Source of the DNA: Stutzerimonas stutzeri
GTDB taxonomy: Bacteria > Pseudomonadota > Gammaproteobacteria > Pseudomonadales > Pseudomonadaceae
DNA: 64,000 bases
Direction of reading: 5' to 3'
Assembly (NCBI RefSeq): GCF_024448955.1
Contig: NZ_JAMOIH010000002.1
Coordinates: forward strand, 1-64,000
Positions 45,543 through 54,387 of this stretch are shown here, one piece after another. Below the pieces are notes generated by a model. It saw nothing but the letters and a program-made list of their open reading frames with translations. It was not told the DNA's origin and did no database searches. A program made the position numbers and the translations under genes. Each line of letters starts with the position of its first letter. Positions within the stretch are counted from its first letter, which is position 1.

Positions 45543-46370
45543 ATGCAATCGAATACCCATTCCATCGACATTTCCGCCCTTGGCCGCGACAAGCGCAGCC
45601 TCAGTCTGGCCGACGAGCCGGTGGCCATCGAGGTGCCGGATCTGAGCCTGTACTACGGTCAGAAGCAGGCGCTGTTCAACATCAGCATGAATATCCCGCG
45701 CCAACGCGTGACCGCCTTCATCGGCCCGTCCGGCTGCGGCAAGTCCACGCTGCTGCGCTGCTTCAACCGCATGAATGATCTGGTCGATGGCTGCCGCATC
45801 GAGGGCGCCATCAACCTCGACGGCCACAACATCTACCGCAAGGGCGAAGACGTCGCCGATCTGCGCCGGCGAGTCGGCATGGTGTTCCAGAAGCCCAACC
45901 CCTTCCCCAAGAGCATCTACGAGAACGTGGTCTACGGCCTGCGTATCCAGGGCATCAAACAGAAGCGCGTGCTCGACGAAACCGTCGAATGGGCGCTCAA
46001 GGGCGCCGCGCTGTGGGAAGAAGTGAAGGACCGCCTGCACGAGTCGGCGCTCGGCCTTTCCGGCGGTCAGCAGCAGCGTCTGGTGATCGCTCGGACCATC
46101 GCCGTGCAGCCCGAAGTGCTGCTGCTCGATGAGCCCAGCTCGGCTCTGGACCCGATCTCCTCGCTCAAGGTCGAAGAGCTGATCTACGAGTTGAAATCCA
46201 AGTACACCATCGTCATCGTCACCCACAACATGCAGCAGGCTGCGCGCGTCTCCGACTACACCGCGTTCATGTACATGGGCAAACTGATCGAGTATGGCGA
46301 CACGGACACGCTGTTCACCAACCCGGCTAAGAAGCAGACCGAAGACTACATTACCGGGCGTTATGGCTAA
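45543..46370 (+). CDS. pstB: Phosphate ABC transporter ATPase PstB
   Basis: The cytoplasmic ATPase driving Pst. The 275 residues show Walker [10 protein letters not shown] (61-69), Q-loop [11 protein letters not shown], signature LSGGQQQR, Walker [13 protein letters not shown] and the switch histidine in [14 protein letters not shown]. It carries about 30 extra N-terminal residues ([18 protein letters not shown]) before the ABC domain. GGAG lies upstream of ATG. Confidence 0.97.
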   Translation: MQSNTHSIDISALGRDKRSLSLADEPVAIEVPDLSLYYGQKQALFNISMNIPRQRVTAFIGPSGCGKSTLLRCFNRMNDLVDGCRIEGAINLDGHNIYRKGEDVADLRRRVGMVFQKPNPFPKSIYENVVYGLRIQGIKQKRVLDETVEWALKGAALWEEVKDRLHESALGLSGGQQQRLVIARTIAVQPEVLLLDEPSSALDPISSLKVEELIYELKSKYTIVIVTHNMQQAARVSDYTAFMYMGKLIEYGDTDTLFTNPAKKQTEDYITGRYG

Positions 46371-46380
46371 GCGCGCGTTA

Positions 46381-46491
46381 GCTTGAAGCTGAAAGCCTGA
46401 AGCTGGAAGAAAACAGCAACGGCTTCGGCTTCTGACGTTTGGCTTCCAGCTTTTACCTCCAGCTTCCTGCTTTCAACTCCCAGCTTTCGCG
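46381..46491. repeat. AGCTGGAAGC / GCTTCCAGCT repeats between pstB and phoU
   Basis: The gap of 132 bases is filled by direct (GCTTGAAGCTGAAAGC, AGCTGGAAG at about 46400) and inverted (GGCTTCCAGCTTTT at 46441 and further degenerate) copies of the unit found between pstA and pstB. Folding is likely. Confidence 0.65.
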
Positions 46492-46502
46492 GAGCGAATG
46501 AA

Positions 46503-47222
46503 ATGAAAGACATCCACACCCAACACATCTCCCAGCAGTTCAACGCCGAGCTGGAAGAGGTGCGCAGTCACCTTCTGGCCATGGGCGGGCTGGTGGAAAA
46601 GCAGGTTAACGACGCGGTCACCGCGCTGATCGAGGCCGACTCGGGATTGGCGCAGCAAGTGCGCGATATCGATGACCAGATCAACCAGATGGAGCGCAAC
46701 ATCGACGAGGAATGCGTACGCATCCTCGCCCGCCGTCAGCCGGCGGCGTCGGACCTGCGGCTGATCATCAGCGTCTCTAAGTCGGTGATCGATCTCGAAC
46801 GGATCGGCGACGAAGCCAGCAAGATCGCCCGTCGCGCTATCCAGCTATGCGAAGAGGGCGAGGCCCCGCGCGGCTACGTCGAGGTGCGTCATATCGGCGA
46901 TCAGGTGCGCAAGATGGTGCGTGAAGCGCTGGACGCTTTCGCCCGCTTCGACGCCGACCTGGCGTTGTCGGTGGCGCAGTACGACAAGACCGTCGACCGC
47001 GAATACAAGACCGCCCTGCGCGAGCTGGTCACCTTCATGATGGAAGATCCGCGCTCGATCTCCCGCGTGCTCAACGTCATCTGGGTGCTGCGTTCGCTGG
47101 AACGCATCGGCGACCACGCCCGTAACATCGCGGAACTGGTGATCTACCTGGTACGCGGCACCGACGTCCGCCACCTGGGCCTGACCCGCATGGCCGAGGA
47201 AGTTGCCAACAAGCGCGACTGA
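46503..47222 (+). CDS. phoU: Phosphate signalling protein PhoU
   Basis: A negative modulator linking Pst occupancy to the PhoR sensor. The 239 residues form two three-helix PhoU repeats, with the metal-contact E/DxxxD pairs seen in DLERIGDEASKIARRAI and SLERIGDHARNIAELVI. Full length. GGAG lies 8 bases before ATG; an ATG-AAA-TGA mini-frame overlaps the start. Last gene of the pst operon; phoB/phoR are not in the window. Confidence 0.97.
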   Translation: MKDIHTQHISQQFNAELEEVRSHLLAMGGLVEKQVNDAVTALIEADSGLAQQVRDIDDQINQMERNIDEECVRILARRQPAASDLRLIISVSKSVIDLERIGDEASKIARRAIQLCEEGEAPRGYVEVRHIGDQVRKMVREALDAFARFDADLALSVAQYDKTVDREYKTALRELVTFMMEDPRSISRVLNVIWVLRSLERIGDHARNIAELVIYLVRGTDVRHLGLTRMAEEVANKRD

Positions 47223-47241
47223 AAATCGGCGGGGCCTGTTG

Positions 47242-47438
47242 GTGGGCTGAAGCGGGGCGCCGCACCGTAGGGTGCGGCCGGGCGCGTTCCGCTTCAGCCC
47301 GCCAGAAGCCATCCGGAATGCGCCGGCCGGCCAAGCTATCGGCCGGTGGGCTGAAGCCCACCCTACAACCTAAAGCAGAATGCCGCCCGGCCCACCCTAC
47401 GGAAGTGGCCAGCAATGTAGGGTGGGCTTCAGCCCACC
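47242..47438. repeat. Cluster of GTAGGGTGGGC palindromes between phoU and the DUF3482 gene
   Basis: Complete copies at 47345-47366 and 47417-47438 in opposite orientation, a partial one at about 47388-47399, and a longer inverted repeat at about 47244-47302 (GGTGGGCTGAAGC ... GCTTCAGCCCGCC). This 233-base gap between convergent genes is almost all repeat. Confidence 0.85.
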
Positions 47439-47455
47439 AATGGGGTGCGCGAGGC

Positions 47456-48829
47456 TTAATCTCCGCGCAATTCAGCCTGCAGTGCATCAAGCGCCGCCTG
47501 GCGTTCGCTGTCCTGCAGCCGGGCGCCGGGATTGAGCGATGACCAGGCTGGATGCGCGCGGCAGCGATGCAGCGCCTCGGGGAGCTTGCCTTCGCGCCAG
47601 GCCTTGTCGTCTGGCGCATCGAGGCGGATTGCGTCCATCGCGGCATGCCCGCGGGTGGCGAGGGCGCCCAGCAATTGTCGCTGGCGCAGGGCGAGCAGGC
47701 GCAACACGGCGTCGTCGACGGTCAATTCGCGCTGACCTTTGAGTTTGCCCAGCAGGCGATTGCCGTAATGCCGCGCCGTTTGCGCACCGCCGCCCGCGAT
47801 GGCGCCGAGCAGCGCGGCAGCGCCGAGGGTGATGCCGCCGACCATCAGGTCGACTCCGGCCCCGGCCGCCGCGCCCGCGGCCATGCCGCCGCCGATTTTC
47901 ACGCCCAGCTGCTTGAGCGTTTCTGGATTGAACAAGTCATCGCCCCAGCGGCCATCGAGCAATGGCAGGTCGGCGGCTGCGGCATCTTGCGGGCGGAAGG
48001 CGTAGAGCCGCAGCAGCGCTTCGACGCAGGCCTGCTCACGAGCGCGCACGGCGTCGTGCAGTTCGCGGATCGCACCGCGCTCCAGTTCCGGCTGGGCGGC
48101 GACGCTGCGGCGGCAGGCAGCGACATCGACCAACAATTCGGCGATCAATCGGTTGCCTTCGCTGAGACGTGCGGCGGCCTGAGCTTCATGGTCATCGATC
48201 AGACGTTGCAGCTTGGGACGCGACTGCTCCAGCAGCAGTGCCAGGCTTTCATAGAGGCGGCGCTCGCCATCGATCGGCGGCGCCACGCTGTCGAAACGCA
48301 CCAGTGCATGCAGCCCCAGCCGGGCCAGCGCCTCGCGCCACTGGTCCTCTCGGTGACCGGGCTGGGCGACGAAGTTAAGCACCGGCAGCAGCGGCTTGCC
48401 GCAGCCGGCGAGCACCGCCAGTTCGTCCTTGTATTTGGCCAGCACCGGCTCGCGGGCGTCGATCACGTAGAGCCCGGCGTCGCTGGCGAGCAGCTGGCGC
48501 AGCACCTTGGCTTCTTGCTCGAAACGCTGGCGCGCCTCGCTGCCGTCGAGAAAGCGTGCGGTGCGCGCCGGGCCATCGAGGCGTTCGCCCGGGCGTTCGA
48601 TTCGTTCCAGATGGTCGAGCAGGGCGATGGCGTCTTCCAGGCCGGGCGTGTCGTACAGCTCCAGCAGCGGTTCACCATCGACCGACAGCCGGGCGCCTTC
48701 GACGTGGCGGGTGGTGCTGGGGCGGTGCGATACCTCGCCAAAGTCGACATCGCGGGTAAGGGTGCGCAGCAGCGAGGTCTTGCCGACGTTGGTGTGCCCG
48801 ACCAGGGCGAGCTTCAGAGGGGCGCTCAT
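47456..48829 (-). CDS. GTPase with DUF3482 domain
   Basis: A 457-residue protein. An Era-like GTPase domain at the N-terminus has G1 GHTNVGKTS (10-18), G3 DTPG in ELYDTPGLEDA, and a less usual G4 (LNFVAQPG). The DUF3482 region follows (about 220-455) with a Gly/Ala-rich glycine-zipper stretch (GGGMAAGAAAGAGVDLMVGG ... LLGAIAGGG) that may insert into a membrane. Function unknown. GGAG lies 8 bases before ATG. It lies downstream of the DUF2868 gene on the same strand, a pairing found in other pseudomonads. Confidence 0.88.
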   Translation of the reverse strand: MSAPLKLALVGHTNVGKTSLLRTLTRDVDFGEVSHRPSTTRHVEGARLSVDGEPLLELYDTPGLEDAIALLDHLERIERPGERLDGPARTARFLDGSEARQRFEQEAKVLRQLLASDAGLYVIDAREPVLAKYKDELAVLAGCGKPLLPVLNFVAQPGHREDQWREALARLGLHALVRFDSVAPPIDGERRLYESLALLLEQSRPKLQRLIDDHEAQAAARLSEGNRLIAELLVDVAACRRSVAAQPELERGAIRELHDAVRAREQACVEALLRLYAFRPQDAAAADLPLLDGRWGDDLFNPETLKQLGVKIGGGMAAGAAAGAGVDLMVGGITLGAAALLGAIAGGGAQTARHYGNRLLGKLKGQRELTVDDAVLRLLALRQRQLLGALATRGHAAMDAIRLDAPDDKAWREGKLPEALHRCRAHPAWSSLNPGARLQDSERQAALDALQAELRGD

Positions 48830-49207
48830 GTTTTAGGCTCCGCTACGAGCCACTCTACGAGGAGCCTGCTGGCTTCCGGTCTCCGGGTCGTGCCTGGGTT
48901 GATCGCCAGCAAGTTGGTTACTACGGGGAGGTGGGAGTCAGTTATGTGTGCCTCCCCTCCAGCGAGTGCGTGTCCCCACCAAACGTGGCACCGGCTTCCC
49001 GGACCGCTTTTCGTAGGAGCCCGCTTGCTGGCGATTGTTTTTCCGCTGCCTCGGTTCGCGAGCAAGCTCGCTCCTACAGGGCGGATACGGTTTGTTGGAG
49101 TGCAGGTTCCAGCGTCCGCCATCTCGAACCGGAGTGGGCCTCGACAGTCGGAACCGGCTTGCTGACGAGCCTGCGAATCGAGTTGGGTGGGACGCCGGCT
49201 GCGGCTT
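48830..49207. other. Gap between DUF2868 and DUF3482 genes
   Basis: Some 378 bases with no supported gene. The recognisable content is the REP pair at 49013-49077 and a degraded REP-like stretch around 48855-48915. Confidence 0.5.
49013..49077. repeat. Inverted REP pair (BIME)
   Basis: Left copy GTAGGAGCCCGCTTGCTGGC (49013 on) and right copy ending GCTCGCTCCTAC (49055-49077), 20 bases apart, in the Pseudomonas REP family also found inside recC. Confidence 0.9.
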
Positions 49208-50614
49208 TCAGTCATGACCGCTCTCCAGCCAGATCAATGGCGCGCTGCTGGAATGGGCCAGGCTGAGGCTATCCAGCGCCTGTCGCCAATCCTCCAGGCG
49301 ATGACTGTCCAGCGCCTCGCCGACCGGAGCCTGCAGCAGCCAGACGCGGGTTTCGGTGGCGCAACGGCTCAATTCGCCGATCAACGCCAACGTGCCGCGA
49401 TCCGGCGAGCGGCGCGGGTCGCAGGCGATTGCCAGGCGTTGCGGTGGGAAGCGGGTCAGCTGGTCCAGCAATCGACGGCGTTGCTCGCGGTCGTCCAGCA
49501 CGCCGGCGTTGGCGACCGATTCAGGCAGCTTCGGCGGCCACGGGCGGCTCTGGTCCAGTTCGATGGCCACGAGAACAGCGCCTTCGCTGCCGTTCAGCTG
49601 CGCGCCGAGGCTTGGAGCGTGCAGCTGGGTTGGTGCCGCATCGCTGACGCCGAGACGTTCACTGGGTGGCTGCAGTCGTTCACGCAGCAGGCGGTAGGCG
49701 GGCAATTGCAGATCCAGGCGTAGCTGCGTACGACCGCGTCGCCAGCGCCACAGGCAGAACAGCGCTAGCAGCAGCCGCGGCAGCAAACCATAAATAAGGA
49801 CAACGCCTACCAGCCAGCCGGCCCAGCGCTGGCGGGCGCTCTCGAAGTCGTGACTCAGCGCACCGCTGGCTCGAATCTGGTCAATATCCGGGACGCTGAA
49901 ACCCAGCAATGACGGCAGCGCGCCGAGCGCCTGGGTCAGCCCGACGAAAGTGCCTTCACCGAGAATGGTGGTTTCCCAGGCGAAGCCATAACGCCGCGTG
50001 GCCAGTAGCGCCAGCAGGGTAACGAGCGCGCTGGCCATCGCCAGCAGCCACAAGCCATGCACACCCAAACCCAGCAGCCAGCGCCCGAGGCGGCGCTGAT
50101 CGAGGACCGCCAAAAGCGCCGGTGCCAGTTGCACGGCGCGTGCATCGCGGGCGAGCTTTTCGCTGAGCCAGAGCCACAGACGGCCCAGCGCGCCGCCGCT
50201 ATCGCCGGCCAGCGCGAAGCCCAGCAGCCAGCCAAGCAGCGTCAGTAGATTCAGCCCGAGCAGACTGCCCAGCGCCCAGAACACATTGACTGGTTGCTGG
50301 CCATCGCCAAGCGCTGCCCAGGCCAGCCCGGCGCCGGTGAACAGCGCGAGCAGGATCAGCGCGAAGCCGGCCAGTCGTGCACCCTGATGCCAATGCCGCT
50401 GCGCCTCGATCAGCCCGTCGCGGCGGGCCAGCCACAGCGCGCGCCGCTCGATCAGCTCGGATAGATCACCGCCCTGCGCACGGGCCTGGCGATTGGCTTC
50501 GGCATCGTCCAGCGGCCCGGCGTGTTCTTCGCGCAGACGCACGGCTTCGGTCAGCCAGAGGCGGTCGAGGGGATTGGGCAGCGACAGGTGAGGTGCGGAC
50601 ACGCGGCTTCTCAT
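49208..50614 (-). CDS. DUF2868 membrane protein
   Basis: A 468-residue inner-membrane protein. An N-terminal soluble helix region (LPNPLDRLWLTEAVRLREEHAGPLDDAEAN ...) precedes membrane helices at about 95-120, 125-150, 185-215 and 280-310. A C-terminal cytoplasmic domain follows with ATP-independent-looking segments (VLVAIELDQSRPWPP, RLAIACDPRRSPDRGTL). It fits DUF2868. Function unknown; the downstream gene is a DUF3482 GTPase. The start MRSRVSAPHLSLPNP was chosen because the open frame upstream is not protein-like. Confidence 0.85.
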   Translation of the reverse strand: MRSRVSAPHLSLPNPLDRLWLTEAVRLREEHAGPLDDAEANRQARAQGGDLSELIERRALWLARRDGLIEAQRHWHQGARLAGFALILLALFTGAGLAWAALGDGQQPVNVFWALGSLLGLNLLTLLGWLLGFALAGDSGGALGRLWLWLSEKLARDARAVQLAPALLAVLDQRRLGRWLLGLGVHGLWLLAMASALVTLLALLATRRYGFAWETTILGEGTFVGLTQALGALPSLLGFSVPDIDQIRASGALSHDFESARQRWAGWLVGVVLIYGLLPRLLLALFCLWRWRRGRTQLRLDLQLPAYRLLRERLQPPSERLGVSDAAPTQLHAPSLGAQLNGSEGAVLVAIELDQSRPWPPKLPESVANAGVLDDREQRRRLLDQLTRFPPQRLAIACDPRRSPDRGTLALIGELSRCATETRVWLLQAPVGEALDSHRLEDWRQALDSLSLAHSSSAPLIWLESGHD

Positions 50615-50810
50615 AGTGACGGGCTCGGTCCTGAGAATAACCGTTGCCGAACGGAAGGGTGAAATGGCTATCCAGATGGAGCGCTGGACGATTCTGTTAG
50701 CATCCGCCGCCAATCATTCCGCGGTTCGCCGCATCGTCTGCCAGGGACAGGCCGATTCGCCACACGGCGCGTTTGCCTGCCGTGCCTGTGCGCTTCAAAA
50801 GGACTTCACC

Positions 50811-51056
50811 ATGAAAGACATCTTTTTCTTCGACTCCATGCTGACGCCGAAGATCATTATCTTCATCTACTGGTTGGGCTTGATCAGCGTGGTCGTTGGG
50901 GCTCTCGCCACGATGTTCAGCGAATACGGCGGGGGCTTCTGGTCCGGCCTCGGGGTGCTGCTGTTTGGCCTGATCGGTACGCGGGTCTGGTGCGAGCTGC
51001 TGATCGTGCTGTTCAAGATCAACGAGAACCTGCAGAAGATCGCCAATCGTCAGTGA
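50811..51056 (+). CDS. Small DUF4282 membrane protein
   Basis: An 81-residue protein with two membrane helices (about 13-38 and 45-68) and a short cytoplasmic tail (KINENLQKIANRQ). The family match is DUF4282 (MLTPKIIIFIYWLGLISVVVG ... LIGTRVWCELLIVLFKINENL). Function unknown. AAAGGA lies 8 bases before ATG. Divergent from the DUF2868 gene. Confidence 0.85.
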   Translation: MKDIFFFDSMLTPKIIIFIYWLGLISVVVGALATMFSEYGGGFWSGLGVLLFGLIGTRVWCELLIVLFKINENLQKIANRQ

Positions 51057-51095
51057 TCGGCTGAGGGCGGCGTCCGTGCCGCCTGTTCTTTAGCG

Positions 51096-52217
51096 CTATT
51101 CGGCCGTGGCGCGTACTTTCACCGCAACATCCGGATGATCGATGAACAGCCCGTCGATGCCCGCATCCAGGAATGCGCGGATTTCCGCTTCGATGTCGCC
51201 GCGATCGGCGGGTGCGTCACCGGCGCGCAGATTGGTCGGCAGGAAAGCGTTCTCGGCGCGGAACGTATACGGATGCACCTTGAGCCCGGCGGCATGGGCG
51301 TTCGGGACGAAGTCGGTGGGCTGGCCCAGGTTGCCGTTGGCGTCGCGCGGGATGACGTAGCTCTTCTCCGGCCCGACGCCCGTCGCGTAACGTGAAATCG
51401 CCTTGAGCCCTTCGGCGGTAGCCATCTGCGCGTAGGTCAGTTCGCTGCCGCGCACCTGCTGGTCGTACGGCTGGCCGCCGCTGAACAGCTGCACCAAGCG
51501 CAGCTGCGTCAGGCGGCTCAGGGTTTTCAGGTTTTCCACTTCGAACGACTGGATATACACCGGCGCCTTGCGTCCGGCGTAACCGTTGCGGTGAAGGGTG
51601 TGTACCAGCGGCCGCTCCATGCTCAGACCCAGCTGCTGGAAATGCGTCGGGTGCTTGGTCTCGATGTAAAGGCCGATACGCCGGCGCTCGCTCAGCTGCA
51701 GGGTTTTCACCAGGTCGATGATTTCCTGCAGCGTGGGGATTTCCAGGCTGCCATCGAGACGGGCGTTGCCGGGGCGGATGTCCGGGATGCGCTCGATGGC
51801 GCGCAGGGTCTTCAGCTCGGCCAGGGTGAAATCTTCGCTGAACCAGCCGGTCAGGCTGACGCCATCCACCATCTGGGTGCGCTTGCGATCGGCGAATTCA
51901 GGGTGCTGGGATACATCGGTGGTCAGCCCGAGTTCGTTGTCGTGACGGGCGACCAGCTCGCCGTCGCGCGTCATCACCAGGTCCGGCTCGATGTAGTCGG
52001 CACCCTGCAAGACGGCCAGGGCGTAGGAGGCGAGCGTGTGCTCGGGAACGTAGCCGCTGGCGCCGCGGTGGGCGATCACCAGCGGATGGGGTTCGTTGTG
52101 ATTGCCTTGCAGCTTCGCCTCGCTGGCCGAATTTGGGGAGGCGGCGAAGGCGGCGATCGGTAGCAACAGGCCGCAGGCGGTGAACCAGTGGCGCAGAGTG
52201 TGGGTAGGGCGGGCCAT
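51096..52217 (-). CDS. glpQ: Periplasmic glycerophosphodiester phosphodiesterase
   Basis: A 373-residue precursor with a signal peptide (ending about AAFA-A, 25). It hydrolyses glycerophosphodiesters to glycerol-3-phosphate and alcohols, a phosphate source. GDPD motifs are IAHRGASGYVPEHTLASY, the metal pair in YIEPDLVMTRDGELVARHD, and IYIETK-type LYIETKHP, ending in DGLFIDHPD. Upstream (52295-52312, minus strand) a degenerate Pho-box-like GTGACGG-N4-ATGATGT occurs; I give it low weight. GGAG precedes ATG. Confidence 0.93.
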   Translation of the reverse strand: MARPTHTLRHWFTACGLLLPIAAFAASPNSASEAKLQGNHNEPHPLVIAHRGASGYVPEHTLASYALAVLQGADYIEPDLVMTRDGELVARHDNELGLTTDVSQHPEFADRKRTQMVDGVSLTGWFSEDFTLAELKTLRAIERIPDIRPGNARLDGSLEIPTLQEIIDLVKTLQLSERRRIGLYIETKHPTHFQQLGLSMERPLVHTLHRNGYAGRKAPVYIQSFEVENLKTLSRLTQLRLVQLFSGGQPYDQQVRGSELTYAQMATAEGLKAISRYATGVGPEKSYVIPRDANGNLGQPTDFVPNAHAAGLKVHPYTFRAENAFLPTNLRAGDAPADRGDIEAEIRAFLDAGIDGLFIDHPDVAVKVRATAE

Positions 52218-52330
52218 GGGGCGTCTCCGAGGAAGGGGAGCGATCAGACTGAAGCCTATCAGTGACGCCCGCTTGACGCTTCGGTGGACCGAACGTGACG
52301 GTTCGATGATGTTGACGTGAATTCGACGCG

Positions 52331-52359
52331 CTGACTGCCCGGGGGCCCTCTGCTATTCT
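52331..52359 (+). promoter_or_regulatory. Sigma-70 promoter of folA, placed for a leaderless message
   Basis: CTGACT, 17 bases, TATTCT. The -10 box ends 7 bases before the folA ATG, so transcription should start at or next to the start codon. No Shine-Dalgarno is present before the ATG. Confidence 0.6.
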
Positions 52360-52366
52360 CGCCGCC

Positions 52367-52882
52367 ATGAAAAAGCCCCCCCTTCCCCTCGCCATGATCG
52401 CGGCGCTCGCGGACAACCGTGTCATCGGCCTCGACAACCGCATGCCCTGGCATCTGCCAGCAGACCTCAAACACTTCAAGGCCATGACGCTCGGCAAGCC
52501 GATCATCATGGGTCGCAAGACCTGGGATTCGCTCGGCCGGCCGTTGCCGGGGCGGCTGAATCTGGTGATCAGCCGTCAGCCGGACCTGCGACTCGAAGGT
52601 GCCGAGACGTTTTCCACGCTAGATGCTGCGCTGGTTCGCGCCGAGCAATGGGCGCGCGAGCAGGGCGTTGAGGAATTGATGCTAATAGGCGGCGCGCAAC
52701 TCTATGCTCAGGCCTTGGACCAGGCGCAGCGCCTGTATCTGACCCGCATCGAAGCCACTCCCGACGGCGATGCATTCTTTCCGAACTTCGACGAAGCCGA
52801 ATGGCAGCGCAGCGACTGTCAGGCGCATCCGGCAGAGGGCGAGGCTCCGGGCTACCGTTTCGAGACCTGGCAGCGGCGCTGA
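52367..52882 (+). CDS. folA: Dihydrofolate reductase
   Basis: Reduces dihydrofolate to tetrahydrofolate with NADPH; target of trimethoprim. The 171 residues contain IAALADNRVIGLDNRMPWHLPADLKHFK (with the catalytic Asp after the LP), IIMGRKTWDSLGRPLPGRLNLVIS (NADPH-binding), and ELMLIGGAQLYAQAL. Full length. It has no ribosome site and a promoter ending just before the ATG, so the mRNA is probably leaderless. Confidence 0.96.
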   Translation: MKKPPLPLAMIAALADNRVIGLDNRMPWHLPADLKHFKAMTLGKPIIMGRKTWDSLGRPLPGRLNLVISRQPDLRLEGAETFSTLDAALVRAEQWAREQGVEELMLIGGAQLYAQALDQAQRLYLTRIEATPDGDAFFPNFDEAEWQRSDCQAHPAEGEAPGYRFETWQRR

Positions 52883-52967
52883 ATCACCCATCTTTCCTTG
52901 ATCGACGCCAAGTCCTCGCGTGGCGTCAGGCTCTATGCTTTCCACTCGTTTGCCACGAGACCTCTTC

Positions 52968-53615
52968 ATGCAAAACAACGAGCCGGACGCCGGAAATGCG
53001 GGGACGATCGCTGCGATCTTCGTGCGCCATCCGTTCTGGGAAGATGCGCTCGCGTTGCTGCTTGGCACCGCGATGGTGGCGCTGGGCATCGCTTTTTACA
53101 GCCATGCGGGGCTGCTTACCGGCGGCACGGTTGGCCTGGCTTTTCTGCTCAAGTATTTCGCCGGTTGGCCCTTCGGACTGGTGTTTTTCACGCTCAATCT
53201 GCCGTTTTACCTGTTGGCGATATGGCGCATGGGCTGGGGGTTTACCCTGCGCACGGTCGTTGCGGTGGGGCTGGTCTCGCTGCTGGCCGAGCTGACACCG
53301 CACTGGATTCGCTTCGCCGAGTTGAATACTTACTACGCGACGCTGTTCGGCGGCTTCGCCATGGGCGTCGGGCTGCTGATGTTGTTCCGCCACCGCGCCA
53401 GCCTCGGCGGGGTGAACATCTTGGCGTTGTATCTGCAGGATCGCATCGGCCTACGCGCGGGCACCTTCCAGATGTGCATCGATGCGTTGATCGTGCTGGC
53501 AGCGGTGTTCATCGTGCCGCCGGAAAAGGTCGGGCTATCGGTGCTCGGTGCGGTGGCGCTCAATCTGGTGCTGGCGATCAATCATCGTGCCGACCGGTAT
53601 ATGGGAGTTAGTTGA
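52968..53615 (+). CDS. YitT family membrane protein
   Basis: A 215-residue inner-membrane protein with about five helices and the YitT/DUF161 signatures (ALGIAFYSHAGLLTGGTVGLAFLLKYF, FGGFAMGVGLLMLFRHRASLGGVNILALYLQ). Transport role suspected in the family but not defined. The ATG at MQNNEPDAG is preferred; upstream in-frame codons (MASGSMLSTRL...) are less likely. Confidence 0.85.
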   Translation: MQNNEPDAGNAGTIAAIFVRHPFWEDALALLLGTAMVALGIAFYSHAGLLTGGTVGLAFLLKYFAGWPFGLVFFTLNLPFYLLAIWRMGWGFTLRTVVAVGLVSLLAELTPHWIRFAELNTYYATLFGGFAMGVGLLMLFRHRASLGGVNILALYLQDRIGLRAGTFQMCIDALIVLAAVFIVPPEKVGLSVLGAVALNLVLAINHRADRYMGVS

Positions 53616-53696
53616 TGCTGGATTTATCCGGTGTTCAACCACGGGCGCGTCCAGAGGGGTGGACTTGCACTGGCGCCGGGTGGGGTTGGCCCCGTT

Positions 53697-53781
53697 GGGC
53701 GAATGAATTCGCCCCTACACATGATGCGGCGACTCAGAGCTGCCGGTCAGGGCAGTCCTGTAGGGGCGAACTTGTTCGCCC
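53697..53781. repeat. Inverted pair of GTAGGGGCGAA repeats
   Basis: Copy one GGGCGAATGAATTCGCCCCT (53697-53718) and copy two GTAGGGGCGAACTTGTTCGC (53760-53781), in opposite orientation, in the gap between convergent genes. This is a third REP-like family of the window. Confidence 0.85.
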
Positions 53782-53826
53782 GGCAGAGGCTAGGCTTCCC
53801 ACGACGCTCGGATCGAAAACCTTGGC

Positions 53827-54282
53827 TCAGCCCAGCGTAACCAGCTGCGGGCGGGGCTGGCCGTCCTCGATGTCGAGCAGCGCCAGGCTGATCGGCAGCT
53901 TGAAGCGGCGCCGCCCGGCACTGCCCGGATTGATGTAGAGCACATTGTCGATCTGCTCGATCTTCGGCTGATGGGAATGCCCGGCGATCACCACGGCGAT
54001 ACCGGCGTCGGCAGGGTTCAGCGCCAGTTCCTTAAGATCGTGCAGCACGTGTATGCGCAGCCCGCCAAGCTGCAGATCCAGCCGCTCGGGGATATCGGCG
54101 GCCCATTCACCGCTGTCGACATTGCCGCGAATCGTGTCCAGCGGCGCCAGCTCTCGAAGCGCGTCGAGAACTTCCGCCTTGCCGATGTCGCCAGCATGGA
54201 TGATGCGGTCGCAACCTTTCAATGCGGCCACCGCTTCGGGCCGAAGCAGGCCGTGGGTGTCGGAGATGATGCCGATGCGCAT
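53827..54282 (-). CDS. Metallophosphoesterase, YfcE/MJ0936 type
   Basis: A 151-residue phosphodiesterase with the full metal motif set: ISDTHG (D8, H10), IIHAGDIG (D32), IRGNVD (N53), HVLHD and VIAGHSHQP. Members cleave phosphodiester bonds of small nucleotides; the natural substrate is not known. GGAG lies 7 bases before ATG. Divergent from the flavoprotein oxidase gene. Confidence 0.92.
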   Translation of the reverse strand: MRIGIISDTHGLLRPEAVAALKGCDRIIHAGDIGKAEVLDALRELAPLDTIRGNVDSGEWAADIPERLDLQLGGLRIHVLHDLKELALNPADAGIAVVIAGHSHQPKIEQIDNVLYINPGSAGRRRFKLPISLALLDIEDGQPRPQLVTLG

Positions 54283-54387
54283 GCGGACTCCAGTCGTTCG
54301 AGTGTGCTCCAGGTTAAGGCAACCGAGACTTGGCTGCGGTTCGATGTTGCGGCAGTCTGGCGCTCGCCGAACGAAGAGGGCGAATCA

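Noticed and set aside
45467..46502. CRISPR-like short repeats in the pst operon
   Set aside because: Units are about 10 bases, irregularly spaced, in both orientations, and no cas genes are present.
47552..49165. 537-codon open frame opposite the DUF3482 GTPase, running through the REP pair
   Set aside because: It crosses repeat sequence and has no recognisable domain.
52295..52312. Pho box before glpQ
   Set aside because: The first half fits (GTGACGG) but the second matches poorly (ATGATGT), so it is not listed as a feature.
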